The position numbers and the translations under genes are program-made. This document shows positions 12,237-28,847 of a DNA stretch of 64,000 nt, in pieces; within the stretch, counting starts at the first letter, position 1; every line of letters begins with the position of its first letter. The notes beneath the pieces are model-generated. The model saw nothing but the letters and a program-made list of their open reading frames with translations, was not told the DNA's origin and did not search any database. Source of the DNA: Buddleja alternifolia (Eukaryota; Streptophyta; Magnoliopsida; Lamiales; Scrophulariaceae); NCBI GenBank assembly GCA_019426215.1, contig CM033393.1:1617001-1681000 (forward strand), given 5' to 3'.

Positions 12237-13414
12237 TCAAAAACGGATCCTTTTTTTCCGTCGTTTAAATAAAGGCGTCCCTAAGTAGGTGAACGGAAGC
12301 TTTTCTTGTTCAAATCCATTGATGCGTTGAATGCCTCTCATGCGATTCCTAGATGCAGATTTCCCCATAATGAAGGTTGATTTTTCCCGATTAATCATTT
12401 GGCCGAATACCTTTTCATAATACGTTAGGAAACGCATCAACTAAGCAAGACCCCATTTATTTCCTTTGGTAAATACAATTATGTCATCAGCATAGGCTAA
12501 GTGACTTACTCGTGTATATCCTCCATTCTCATAATTCATGCATGGATTGTTATCAAAACCTTTTTCAAGACCTCGCAAAAGAAACTCGGCTGCCATAATG
12601 AAAAGTGCCGGCGAAAGTGAATCTCCTTGCCTTAACTCCCTCGTTAACTTAAAAAATTCCACACCTTCTCCATTTACCAAAATAGTGAACCAACAGTTTT
12701 CGACGGCATTCTTAACCCAAGTGATCCATTTACTAGAAAACCAATCTTAGCCAAGACCGAGTACATGAAATCCCATTGTACTCGATCATAAGCTTTGGCC
12801 ATATCTAATTTAAGCATGACAGTACCCCCTCTATTACGTTGCTCAATCTCGTGACAAAGTTCTTGAGCTAAGAGAAAGCTATCGACAATATTTCAACCTT
12901 TAACGAAACTTGTTTGGAAAGGAGAAATTACCTTATTCATAATATCAGATAATCTCGTTGCCATAATTTTTGTGAGCACCTTATTACTGACATTGCAAAG
13001 ACTTATCGGCCTAACATCTTTCCACGTGTGAGGAGACTGAATCTTCGGAATAAGTGAGATTGATGTAGCCGTGTACCCCCTGGGTAAGGGTGTTCCCGAG
13101 AAGAAGTCTAATGTCACCTCTATCAGGTCATCTCTGATAATATCCCAATAGTTTTGGTAAAAAAAAGAGGTGAATCCATCAGGTCCGGTGACACTATATG
13201 GATCAATACTCCAAACCGCCAATTTTAATTCCTTTAAAAAAGGCTGGGCGTTCAAAAAATTCCTATTTGTGTCTGAGAGTAATTCCGGAATACACGATAA
13301 GTCGGCATTTTCACACAAAGCATTAGGTCCCGAGAAGATATTCTCGAAGTACCTTACGACCAAGTTACGGATTTCTCCCGGATCTGTAATTTCACGTTCT
13401 CCATCTACAATCAT
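12237..13414 (-). pseudogene. LINE reverse transcriptase domain (degenerate, C-terminus missing)
   Basis: Recognisable blocks are VTGPDGFTSFFYQNYW, SISLIPKI, RPISLCN, LRQGDSLSPALFI and LAYADDIIVF; the catalytic YADD codons are at 12483-12494. Frame breaks lie between 12893 and 12680 and at 12440. The coding match ends near 12237. Confidence 0.8.
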
Positions 13415-13701
13415 ATGTATTCAGCTTTTACTCCTCTTTTTCTTAACCCAAGATTGATAAAATTTAGTGTTTCTCTCCCCATCTTTTAACTAGTAGCAAG
13501 CTAATTTGTGTCGCCAAAAATCCTTCTCTATAGATAACTTCCGTGCATAAATAGCACCCGATGAGTTCATGGCACATAAGTTTTCATCAGAGGGATCCAT
13601 ATCATATTCTTTTTCACATCATCTCGACTCATCTTCGGCTGCTTTTACAATTTCAAGAACGTTACCGAAAACCTCTTTATTCCATATTTTAAGGACTTCT
13701 T

Positions 13702-14525
13702 TTAGGCGAACAAGCTTATAGTGAAATTTCTCCAACCCCGACAGAAAATCTGTTCATTCCACGAGCTTCTCACTGTCCCAAAGAAATCTGCATGTCGAGT
13801 CCATGCATTTAAGAAGCGAAAGGAGGACGGACTTGTGCGAGTATTATCTTTGAACGAAACCAATATGGGGCTGTGATCTGATAGTTTCGTTCTTTGCAAA
13901 TGTTGAACATGAATATTCGGGTACATATCTTGCCAAGAATCCGAGACGAAAACCCCCAATCTAATCGCTCAAAAATGCCACGTTTCACATGCCACGTGAA
14001 TGGGCTGCCTTCATACCCCGCATCCGATAGCCCACAATCCATTGCCATATTACCAAAGTCTTCCATTGAGAGTCGTTTAGGGGGATCTCCGCTTCTTTTC
14101 TCGTTTGCACGAAGGATTATATTAAAATCTCCGCCAACTAACCAGGGCTCACCCATTGGATTAATATCCCGTAACCCATCCCAAAGTTTGGGTCTCTCTT
14201 CTCTCGTGCATTTTGCATGTACCTAAGTACAATAAATCGGTCTCCGAAGCACCGTAGAGAATATATAGACGTGCAAAAATTGATCATTGTCAGCCAAAAC
14301 ATCCACGTTATAATCATCATTAAAAAAGAACCAAATATGGTTACTTTGATTACTTATGATATTACTAAAACCAAGCTCACGAATCATTTGAAATCTATCG
14401 AGTTCTATCTTCGATTCCATAAGAACTAAAAAATTTAAACTATACCTCCGACATAATCGACGGACTCGAGCCAATGTATTTTTGTTTCCTATCCCATGAG
14501 CATTCCATATAAGAGTATTCATCAT
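13702..14525 (-). pseudogene. LINE AP-type endonuclease domain (degenerate)
   Basis: The start is LIWNAHGIGN (usual family form WNxRG). It is followed by LMESKI (catalytic Glu block), WLVGGDFNIIL (family GDFN block), YEGSPFTW, then LSDHSPILVS (the SDH block). The blocks lie in different frames (14525-14223, 14156-13809, 13959-13702), so the domain is broken. This nuclease nicks target DNA in intact plant L1 elements. Confidence 0.75.
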
Positions 14526-15351
14526 TTAAAAGATCGGCAGTTAGCAGCTTTAGTGCTCCTTGTGGACATTCTGGTAAACGAAAATGGTTGTTGTGAATTT
14601 TCATTACGCGGTTGAGCATCTAGTGAGGTAGTCCGCCTATGTTTTCTGGACGTGACTTCCTGCCATGATTCCTCAGTCTCCGTCTCCTCGGAGTCCACGC
14701 ATAAACTACCATTTATGGGGACCACCACATCCTGGCCGAGGTTGAGAAGCTCAACCCGTCCCTCTTCTTCGTCCTCTGTCGATAAGGTCGCAATAAATTC
14801 CCTTTCCCGACGCATTCTCAAGTCATCCATGTATCCAACTCCCGTTTCATTCTTTTCATTTCTTGAAGAGGATGCTTTTTTACTTTGATTCAAATGTTTC
14901 CCAGATTGATTTTGAGTATCATTTACCAGGACTCGAACCATACGGCCATCTATTTCCACTTTCATTGGTGTGTTTGTTGAACTTGAATTTTGTTGTTCCA
15001 TTATGTTCACCTCCATATTGTCATTATTCAACTGGTGGTTTCCTTGAACATTGCTTGGTGTTTCTTGGACCACTTTTGGAGTTCTTTGATGTTCTTGCTT
15101 GGTTTCAAGTTGGTTCATCTCAACATTGCTAGAATCTCAATTATTCAATTTATTCCTACTCTTAGATATTAAGTTGGAATCTATTTTTGTATTATCCACA
15201 TACAAGCCCTCTTCACTCTGATGACTTGAATCAATCACAGGTTGTTTCCCTCGCTTTTTCTCCAATAATGCACGAAGATCCTCTTCTTTCTCCCGTGTCT
15301 TTGTCGTGTCATGGTCTTGATCTACAACCACTTGATCATCATGTTTTAAAT

Positions 15352-15952
15352 AACATGCAGCCATTAAGTGTCCTCTATGCCGGCAAATTTTCCAATATTG
15401 AGGTATTCCTTCATATTAAACCTTAAATAACCTCGTTTTCCCATCAATTTGTATCGGGATATCCGAATATAATTTATTCAGAACATTTATTTTCACACAT
15501 TTCCTTGCCACAACAGGATTTGAAATTCTCAGTGTCGCCTCATCTATCTTCAATGGTTTACCAATCAATCTCGCTACATGATACAAAAATTGTCGGTGAA
15601 ACCAATGTGGCTTCAATCCAAAAACGTTTATCCATATTGGCATAATCGGTGATTCCTCTTTTGGATCGAAATTGGATGTCCACTTCAATATGCGCATCGG
15701 GAACCAGTCAAAGTACCATGTTTGTTTCATCCAAACCCAAGCGTAGTCATTAGGATAAAAAAGGCGAATCCAATCGTGTTTGGGGTCTAACACACCAATC
15801 TTGAACCCCTTATTTAATCCTAAACCTTCAAACTTTTCACGTAGGCGCTTTATGGTGGGATATCCGTAAGAGAACTTACCAATAAAGGAGTATTGATAAG
15901 GTGTTGTCATGAAGTCGTCTTCTTCCTTCGAGTTAATCAAAATAAAAAACAA
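15352..15952 (-). pseudogene. LINE ORF1 fragment (DUF4283-type RNA-binding domain and zinc knuckle)
   Basis: Translation at 15952-15416 shows a DUF4283-like domain with FPMRILKW and WINVFGLKPHW. After a frameshift near 15416 it continues through GIPQYWKICRHRGHLMAACY, a zinc knuckle whose first Cys is replaced by Trp. In plant L1 elements ORF1 is the RNA-binding nucleocapsid-like protein. A further stretch (15364-14522) is Lys/Asp/Glu/Ser-rich linker. Confidence 0.7.
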
Positions 15953-16106
15953 AAAATAATAACTATTTTCGGTATACTTTCATCATATTTGATTTGCCTT
16001 TTTTAATTATTATATCTGTGCAATAATGAACCAATAAGGCGTAGTTGGAATGGTGAATATTAAATAAGATGATTATGAGTTTACTTTTCAAATCCTACCA
16101 TGTTTG

Positions 16107-16445
16107 TAGGGCTGAAAGATGAACCAAACTATTCGATACTCAACAAGAGCTCGTTCGTTAAAAGCTCGTTTGAGCTCGGTTCGTCAACGTATCAAACCAA
16201 GCTTGAACAAATTTTTGTGTTTGATAAGTTTTTAAGCTCGACTCGATTAGTAAAAATTGATAAAAACATGTACAAAAAAGTCAAACTACTTGAGCTCGAC
16301 TCGTATTCGGCTTGATTAAAGCTCGTTTGAGCTCGGCTCGATTAACAATCAAACAAACTCAAACACAAATTTTGAAGCCCGATTATAATTCAAACAATCT
16401 TGAACAACAACTCGTTTGGCTCGACTCTACTCATTTACACACCTA
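16107..16445. mobile_element. hAT-type MITE with perfect 8-bp target duplication, copy 1
   Basis: The element starts TAGGGCTGAAAGATGAACC and ends CTCATTTACACACCTA. The perfect duplication CATGTTTG is at 16099-16106 and 16446-16453. The interior is rich in 'agctcgtttgagctcg' phrases. Copy 2 is at 31516-31851 in the same orientation. Eight-bp duplications with TAGGG-type ends fit hAT elements. Confidence 0.85.
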
Positions 16446-16453
16446 CATGTTTG

Positions 16454-18117
16454 TGCATGTTTTTCTAGTTTATCATAGTTGATGTTTATTGTTACTTATT
16501 CATTAGTAGTTAATAATTGATATTTAATGATGCACGAGCGATTTATACTACCATTTCATAAAAAGAAAATCTAAGAACTTAAAAAAGTGTAATGACAATA
16601 TTACGTGTCCTAGGATGAATAATTTTAATTCAAGCTCGAATATATGTCAACAAATTAAAATTCATGGGAGACGTTCTTAGATTTTACATGTGTGATACAT
16701 GTTCCTTCTATTTCTTCAAGCAAAGCTCTTCGCATTGCAATGCCTACTGTGTCGGCTTGGCCTTTCATAAGTGGTGACGGATAAAAGCATTACCGCTGCA
16801 AAGACCAATGCACCAATTGCGGTACACTAGACTTGTAAATCCTCTTACTTTATTTTCCTTTTTCGTCATCAAGAAAATGTTTGTCTTAGCTAGTCAACAA
16901 CTTTTCAAACCTCCATTTTGTAACTCTTAGTGGGAAATTACGTAAATGTCTCAAGATATTTGAGTTTTTAGTTTCGATTCTGATCTACATGTGATCATTT
17001 CTCTAATTTCATAGTAGTTATTAGTTTATTATAGTAATTATTACTTTGATTGTATATTATTACTATTTGATATTAATGACATGTATCATGTAACCAGTTC
17101 ATTAAAAATAGTGAAAATTATATAGTGCGAATAAGATTGTTAAAATTCTAATTGCAACATATTAGACTTCAATTTCAAATTAGAACTAAGGGGGTTTCAA
17201 ATGTGGGGTTTATATGCATTTGGACCTTCCATTTTTATAATTAGCTTTTGAGAATGAATTTTTCTAAAATCGTATTAATTAGCAATCAATGCCATCCACT
17301 GCACCTTCCTATTGCAACTATGCAGTGCGAGCGGTAACACCAAAATTGTGGTATTGCTTGGGATTAGAATGTGGCAAAAAGCCAATATGCGCTACGTGGC
17401 AACTCTCACAGTGTTTTCCAGAGTTACCTATCTAGAACAAAGCCAAACCATCCCACTTCGGGTGGTTACATTGTCATTGTAGTGTTCCCGCTAACTAACT
17501 AGTGCGAAGCCAATCCACGCGGCAATAAGAATTGTGAAGCGCGGTAGATTGTTATGATCTTAATTCCAAGTTAATTGACTTGGAACTCACAATGAACTAT
17601 GGGTCCATGTCGGGTTTATATGAAGTTAAAAGCCTTCCACCTTAATAACCAATTTTTTTATATTTTAGATTAAACCTAAGCTAATCACTGAACGAGTAAA
17701 TCACATTTGTTATATAATTAGTGTACAACTTAGATGTAAATGATCAATAAATCACAATAAATTTTTTGTATACTAGATAAAAAATTAGTTAGACGCAGCC
17801 AAACTCGATCTGAACATAAATAATTTTATTTTGAGGGCATTTTTGTCCATTCACGTAAACATACTAATTCGTATCCAACTTCATTCAATAAAATTTGTCA
17901 ATTTCTCAATTCAACTGAATTTCAACACCTCACCTCAACAAGCAAAACCCATTTCATTCACCATCATTCCAAGCAAGCTAAATTGCTTTGCCACAAAATA
18001 TCAAAAGAGGAAATTGATCGCTTTTCAATCACATTTCGCAATCTCTCTTCATCGCCATCATCAATTCGATCCAATCAAACCTAATCCCTATATACACACA
18101 CCTATATATAAAGGAAG
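16454..18117. other. Intergenic DNA and leader region upstream of the UPF0183 gene
   Basis: No gene was recognised between the MITE and the UPF0183 start. The last 250 bases before 18118 are pyrimidine-rich on the plus strand and are the likely 5' leader. A 'ctatatataaa' at 18102 lies too close to the ATG to be this start's TATA box. Confidence 0.5.
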
Positions 18118-23450
<5,333 letters not shown>

Positions 23451-24368
23451 TGTCCGTGGGGTGAGTATATCGAGTCCAGTGCAACCCCTCCCATTAATAC
23501 CCCAATTCTCGGTATATGACAAATGTTTTTTTATTTGCTATGACAGAAATGATAGGGCGAAGTATACAAGCAGATCAGAAAAACTTTTAACTTGTTGGTA
23601 ATCTGAACATTTCCTGAAAGAAAAATGTTACAAGCCATTTCTGAGATTATATTCCGGTAAACTTGGGCTCATCTAGATTTCTACTCTCCGTTTTTTTCTG
23701 CAGGATCATGCTGCTTTTCTTACAGTCGAATGATAGTCCTCTTCCTCATACATAATGGGGATGTTAAATTATGTAGAGTCTGTATAATTTGTGAAGTTGT
23801 TTGTAAATATCCGTGATTTGAGTTTAAAATGTCTTAAAAGTGTACTAAATCCAAGTATTTACCGTAATTCTAGTGGAGCTCTACTAAAACTGTATAGTTG
23901 TTTCTTTACTATTTTTTCTGACAAGCCTCTCGGGGCGGTGTATTCTTAGGAGGTCCTGTACATTTAGAGTCAGGGATAATCACATCGTTAATGTTTTAGT
24001 ACCTACATGGATTTTATCGTGTAGAGACATTTGTGATTTCTTAAGGGCTTGAGCTTGAACTATAGGAAACCATAATCAATGATAACATGAATGATTCTTA
24101 GAAAACTCTGGAAAATTCAGTATAATCATAATTGATTATACTCATTCTCTATATGATGGATTTTACATGGGTCTCATCGCATTAATAATCGTATTTCCAG
24201 TTTTGAAAGTTTTTAAGAATGATCCTCGTAATATAGGATACTAGAATGTGCACTTCTTGAAATAGTGGCTGCGGCTATTGACTGAAATTTTTTTTTGCTA
24301 CAATTATGTGACAAGTGTATATACAAGTGGTTGGTTGAGACAGAGAGAGATAAATCTCAATTTTTTTT
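23451..24368. other. 3' flank of the UPF0183 gene and intergenic DNA
   Basis: This holds the likely 3' UTR of the UPF0183 gene (to roughly 23.9 kb), followed by AT-rich sequence in which I recognise no gene. Confidence 0.5.
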
Positions 24369-25312
24369 GGGATAATGGCAAACACCCCCTTCAGTTATGA
24401 GGTGATGTGTACTTTGTTCCCTAACTTATTGAAATGTGCACTTTGCCTCTTTACTTATCATAAAATGTGCACTTCACCCCTCGGGCAGCTCGGGCTGGGG
24501 CAAAGTGCTTTCGGAAAACTTGCTGGTCGCGGATTAGTTCTAAGCTCGTCTATCAAGGGAAACTGGATTATGGATCTCATCCGGGATATCCATCTTATTG
24601 AAGGGATATTGCGTCGAAAGGATAGATGAAACCACTTTATCAAAAGATCTCTGATCTAGAAAATAGACCTTCTTAAAGTCAGGTCGAAAGCCGGTGGTAA
24701 TAATAGGTATTTGAACAGGAATTCCCACCCGCTTCAGCTACCCATACACCAGATGCTCATCAAGCCCAGGCAAATGTATAACCTGTGAATTTCATTGGAA
24801 CTTCCTTTCCCGATCAATAGGCTATTAGGGCTTTAGCCCAGGAACCAGATGCTCATTCAATAGAAGAAGTTGTTCGACCTTTCTTACATTTAGTTTGAAC
24901 CACCCGACTGAAACAACAAAGGAAAAGAAAACTAGGAGATGACTATGACTATGAATTGATTCGGCTCTTGGACCCAGGACCAGGTCCGGATTTCGAATGC
25001 TTCTACTCCGTTGGTTCTATGAATCCGGACTTACATTGCTATGCAATAAGAAATCCGCATAGGAGTGAAAAGTGAGGGGGCAAAATGCTACAAAAATACA
25101 TAAGTCGGGGAGCAAAGTGCTACAAAGACACATAAGTCAGGGGACAAAAGTCTAATTTTTATGATAAGTGTGGTGCCCGAATCTGCATAAACTGTCCGAG
25201 GGGGTGAAGTGCATATTTTATGATAAGTGAGGGGGCAAAGTGCACATTTCAATAAGTTAGGAGACAAAGTGCACATCATCCCATAATTGAGGAGGGTGTC
25301 TGCTATTATCCC
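24369..25312. mobile_element. TIR element carrying unrelated, organelle-like cargo
   Basis: Inverted ends of about 115 bp begin GGGATAATGGCAAACACCCC (left) and GGGATAATAGCAGACACCCT (right, reversed). They share 'aacttattgaaatgtgcactttgcc' wording throughout. The interior, about 24520-25060, is different: balanced base composition, no coding frame, and a style like plant mitochondrial intergenic DNA. The flanks are T-runs on both sides, so the duplication is uncertain. The layout fits a Pack-type non-autonomous TIR element; the organellar source is inference. Confidence 0.65.
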
Positions 25313-25606
25313 TTCTTTTTTTTTTTTTTCATATGATCATAATTTTGTTTTCCCTCTTCGCATTTCAACCAACTGTATATATATACATACTTATCATCAC
25401 ATTTGCGTGGGTAATTGAAACTGGTGGACCATTATTTAATAGAGGATTTGGATTGATTTTCTGGGCCTACTGCCTACCTGGTATGTCCAAGAAAGAATCT
25501 TAAAAACCACCAAAAAAGGAAAACTAAAAATAAAATATTTTGAAAGTTTTAAACTGGGCTATCTGGTGAGCCCAATAAGCTGAAAGGCCCAAAATAAAAG
25601 AAAAAG

Positions 25607-25679
25607 TTCCGTTGCCGGGACTTGAACCCGGGTCTCTCGGGTGAGAGCCGAGTATCCTAACCAACTAGACTACAACGGA
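25607..25679 (-). tRNA. trnE(CUC): tRNA-Glu (anticodon CTC)
   Basis: The 73-nt cloverleaf pairs 5' TCCGTTG with 3' CAACGGA and has A as discriminator. The D-arm, anticodon stem CTCGG/CCGAG with loop CTCTCAC (anticodon CTC) and T-arm GGGTTCAAGTCCC are all present, with no intron. A T5 run follows on the minus strand as an RNA polymerase III terminator. It matches the conserved nuclear plant tRNA-Glu form. Confidence 0.96.
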
Positions 25680-26594
25680 TTATTGGTAATAATATCATTT
25701 ACATATATAAGGTTATATGTATAGTCAGTTTCCTGAGACGTGACAAATCTATTCATTGGGAGTCCAGAAATTCTAATTTCTTTACAGTCACAAACCTTTC
25801 ATCCATATTTTTATGGAATCTTACGTGTATAATTTCATTATATGAATGATATTGTGATTGTTACCGGACTCGAGCTCTAGAAAGATACTTGAATGAGTTG
25901 TTTGGTTTTGGTCATCATGCACATATGGTTAACTTCCTTTTACAATATGTTTCATGACACAAAAGTTTCTCAGCATCTCCTTAGTTATTTTTCTACTTAG
26001 TTATTTTCTTGATCGTGACAATGACCAGCTGTATTGTTTTAATTAGTCTTCTCCATTTCAGGAACTATTCTTGAAAGTGATACAGCCATATAGCCCTTCA
26101 TATTTTGGTAGGTAAGTTTGAGTTGGTGGCTCTACTTTAGGCAAAAAATGTCATTTCCAAATAAAAGAAAAGCAAAGAAATAAGCAAGAAAAGGATGTCC
26201 ATGTACGTGGAACTATATTGAGAGGCTAAAACCTACCCTACCATAATTCAATGGTGATGAAAAGTAAATCGATTTATTGCACTCGGTTCATTATAAAATA
26301 ACCCAAAGGCAGTGGTGTTGCCTTAATATTTATGTGATTTGAGTGGTTGAAAATATTACTCATGAAAAATGTTACGGGCCATTTCCTAGTTAAACTCTGC
26401 TTCTCAGAGTGATTCTTAGGAAGTTCGAGAACTTAAAATCTTGGTATGATCATTACTAATTGCGTTCGTAAACCCTAAACAAGTTGATGTTTGCAATTGT
26501 CTCTCGTTGTGACGTTCTTTTGGACAGCGTTTTCAATCAATTTCACCATATATAGATTTTTTATACTATGTTCTACATGTAGTAACAACACTTC

Positions 26595-26785
26595 AAATTT
26601 GATGGGCATTTTCAGGGCCTCACCAAAAGGTTTTAAGGCCCCTTCTGCATTTGCAAATGAAAGAAACAAGAAAAATACTTGTCAAGTTGCTTTGATTTTT
26701 AGACATAATTAATGTGAAGACATTCTTATGACAATTTGTAACCAGTAGAAAATTTGGGGAGTGAAGATCATTCTAATTCTCTTGT
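26595..26785. repeat. Local duplication, copy 1 (empty site)
   Basis: From 'gggcattttcagggcctcac' through 'cttgtcaagttgct' to 'gacattctta', this stretch parallels 27325-27690 but lacks the 150-bp insertion of copy 2. Confidence 0.7.
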
Positions 26786-27324
26786 GTATATTAAAAACAC
26801 ATTTTTTATTTTGTATGTATATACAATGTGGAATAAAATATACGAAACATTAAACGAGAATAGATGATTGGAACTGATTATTTGGTGTCATTTGATTTTG
26901 TAATAACTAACAACCAACCAATGCGGTGATAACTCATTTGTCTAACTCGTTATTCCTGACGAGGAGGTAATATAACATGTTTGTACAAATTTACAGTAGT
27001 AATAGTCAATGAATCAATCACCCTTTTTTTGTTTGATCAAATAATGAACCAATTACTTACATAATGCAACTTGACTTTGACTAATATTTTTTAGGCCTAT
27101 GATGTACTGAATTAGCAATTAGAGGAATAATTATGTTTTAATTATGGCATTTCACAATAATTAATGTCTCCTATGATGTAAAGATTGGTTGCTAAACTTG
27201 TCACCCTTTTCTCCCTTTGATCTCTGTAAGATGATAGACAATATTCTTAACTTTTTGTGACATATTGGGTTCTTGATAAAATTTTGAAATAAATGTTTTT
27301 TAGCCACATATATAAATTAACATT

Positions 27325-27690
27325 TAATAGGCATTTTCAGGGCCTCACTAAAAGGTTTCTAGGACCCCTTCGGCTGGAAAATATGGACTACAAAATGAAA
27401 GAGACAAACACACTTGTCAAGTTGCTTCGATTTTAGGCCGGTAGATGATACTTGGCTACTCTCAGGATTTGGGCTCCCAAGAGATCTACATCCTACATGT
27501 GAATATATATATGGAGGGTCCCATGTGAACCATACATGGAGAAGGGTGTAGATCATCCCAAGAGCCCAAGTCCAAATGTGGCTAATCCATTTTAGGCATA
27601 AACACAGACATTCTTAAATTTAAGCAATTTGCAACTCGTAGACACTTTGTGAAGTGATATAAATCATTTGAATTCTCAAATTTATTTTTG
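27325..27690. repeat. Local duplication, copy 2 (interrupted by a hairpin insertion)
   Basis: Same order of phrases as 26595-26785, about 730 bp downstream, with the small element at 27439-27588 inserted. Confidence 0.7.
27439..27588. mobile_element. 150-bp hairpin MITE with perfect 9-bp target duplication
   Basis: The perfect duplication ATTTTAGGC is at 27430-27438 and 27589-27597. Much of the element pairs with itself: 'tttgggctcccaagagatct' faces 'agatcatcccaagagcccaa'. The paralogous copy at about 26700 shows the unoccupied site. A 9-bp duplication suggests a Mutator-type origin. Confidence 0.75.
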
Positions 27691-27737
27691 GTTTTATTTT
27701 GCTTGTATGCAGGTCCTTGCGTGGACTCACAAGTGTG

Positions 27738-28045
27738 CAGTGGCGGATTTAGAAATTTGGATCAGTGGGGGCACAATTTATCGAACAAAATAAAAAATAA
27801 ATATAAACAATATTTTTAACACAAAATGATTAGTAAATTACATTTTACAACTGTAGTCTACGGATTTTCATCTTCTGAAAGAGGCTGAGAGTGAGATGAA
27901 AACTGGAATTGAGGGGGCCTTTAAAAATTTGAGTGGGTGCATTAATGTAAATTATAAATTAAAACTAAAAAATATGTATATATTAAAAAAATTCTGAGTG
28001 GGGGCACACTGCGCCCCCCTCCCCCCTCATGTAGATCCGCCACTG
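27738..28045. mobile_element. hAT (Tip100-like) MITE, 308 bp
   Basis: The ends are CAGTGGCGGATTTAG and its inverse TAGATCCGCCACTG. The perfect 8-bp duplication CAAGTGTG is at 27730-27737 and 28046-28053. CAGTGGCGGA-type termini with 8-bp duplications are typical of hAT-Tip100 derivatives. Confidence 0.88.
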
Positions 28046-28107
28046 CAAGTGTGTATGATTAATACTGCTAAATGAAATCAATGTTTTTTTAGTCCCATAT
28101 GCGAATA

Positions 28108-28565
28108 GGGGAAATTTTATTTTTTGCCCCATAACTTTTTTTTTTCATTTTAGTTTTGTTCTCATTCATTACGAGTTTCTTACATTTAGTCCAACAACTT
28201 TCAAAATATCTCGCATTTAGTCTCAACCAAAATTTATGTCCAAAATTTAACGGTCAAACCCATATACTCAGTTAGTCAACATTTTCCCTATTTTTTTAGG
28301 AGAATTTGTGCATGACTGACACTCACATGAAGTCTACTGAATATCATGATGTTTTTATTTAATATCACGTGTTATTTATGCACGAATCCTCCAAAAAAAA
28401 ATGTTAACTAAAGGAGTTATGAGTTTGACCTTTAATTACTTGAGGAAAGTTTGGTCTGTGATCACATGTGAGACCTTTTAGAAGTTATGTGATGCAATTT
28501 GAGAATCTCGTAACGAATGGAACTAAATCGAAAATCGAAAAAAGATATATGGAACGAATTTTCCC
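28108..28565. mobile_element. MULE-like MITE upstream of the aldolase gene
   Basis: The left end is GGGGAAATTTTATTTTTTGC; the right end reversed is GGGAAAATTCGTTCCATATA. Inner segments 'tcattacgagtttctta' and 'gagaatctcgtaacgaatgg' also face each other, so the arms extend at least 70 bp with divergence. It ends about 165 bp before the aldolase TATA box. Confidence 0.5.
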
Positions 28566-28689
28566 TTTACAAATTTTTAGGCCCAAAGGGAAAATGTCCA
28601 TAATTTTTTGTAAAAAAACTTAAGTTATGGCAAAAGGGAAATCTTAGAATATCAGAAAGTTCTCACATCCCACATGCCATAACCTAACT

Positions 28690-28740
28690 GGCCAATGCAT
28701 TATGGCCCCAAAACATATATCTCTGAGGACCTATATAAAG
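28690..28740 (+). promoter_or_regulatory. Aldolase core promoter (CCAAT and TATA boxes)
   Basis: CCAAT occurs at about 28692 and TATATAAA at 28732-28739. The coding ATG is at 28848, so transcription probably starts near 28765 with a leader of about 80 nt. Confidence 0.7.
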
Positions 28741-28847
28741 TGCACTAAAGTAGCAGATTGTGTTAAAATTGCAAAGACATAAAATTGTGAGAGGGGAAAG
28801 GCCTAAAAGATACTGTTATTATCATTAGAAAAGGAAAAGAAACAAAA

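Larger units (their letters stand above)
12237..15960 (-). mobile_element. Decayed L1-type LINE fragment, truncated at both ends
   Basis: Minus-strand order is ORF1 (DUF4283-like, zinc knuckle), AP endonuclease, then reverse transcriptase, all with stops and frameshifts. ORF1 begins in mid-domain (5' truncation). The reverse transcriptase breaks off shortly after the YADD block, with no RT C-terminus, zf-RVT, RNase H or poly(A). Loss of the 3' end is unusual for target-primed insertion and suggests later deletion or replacement. Limits are approximate. Confidence 0.8.

Noticed and set aside
18100..18112. TATA box of the UPF0183 gene
   Set aside because: It lies about 10 bp before the ATG used by all family members, leaving no room for a transcription start.
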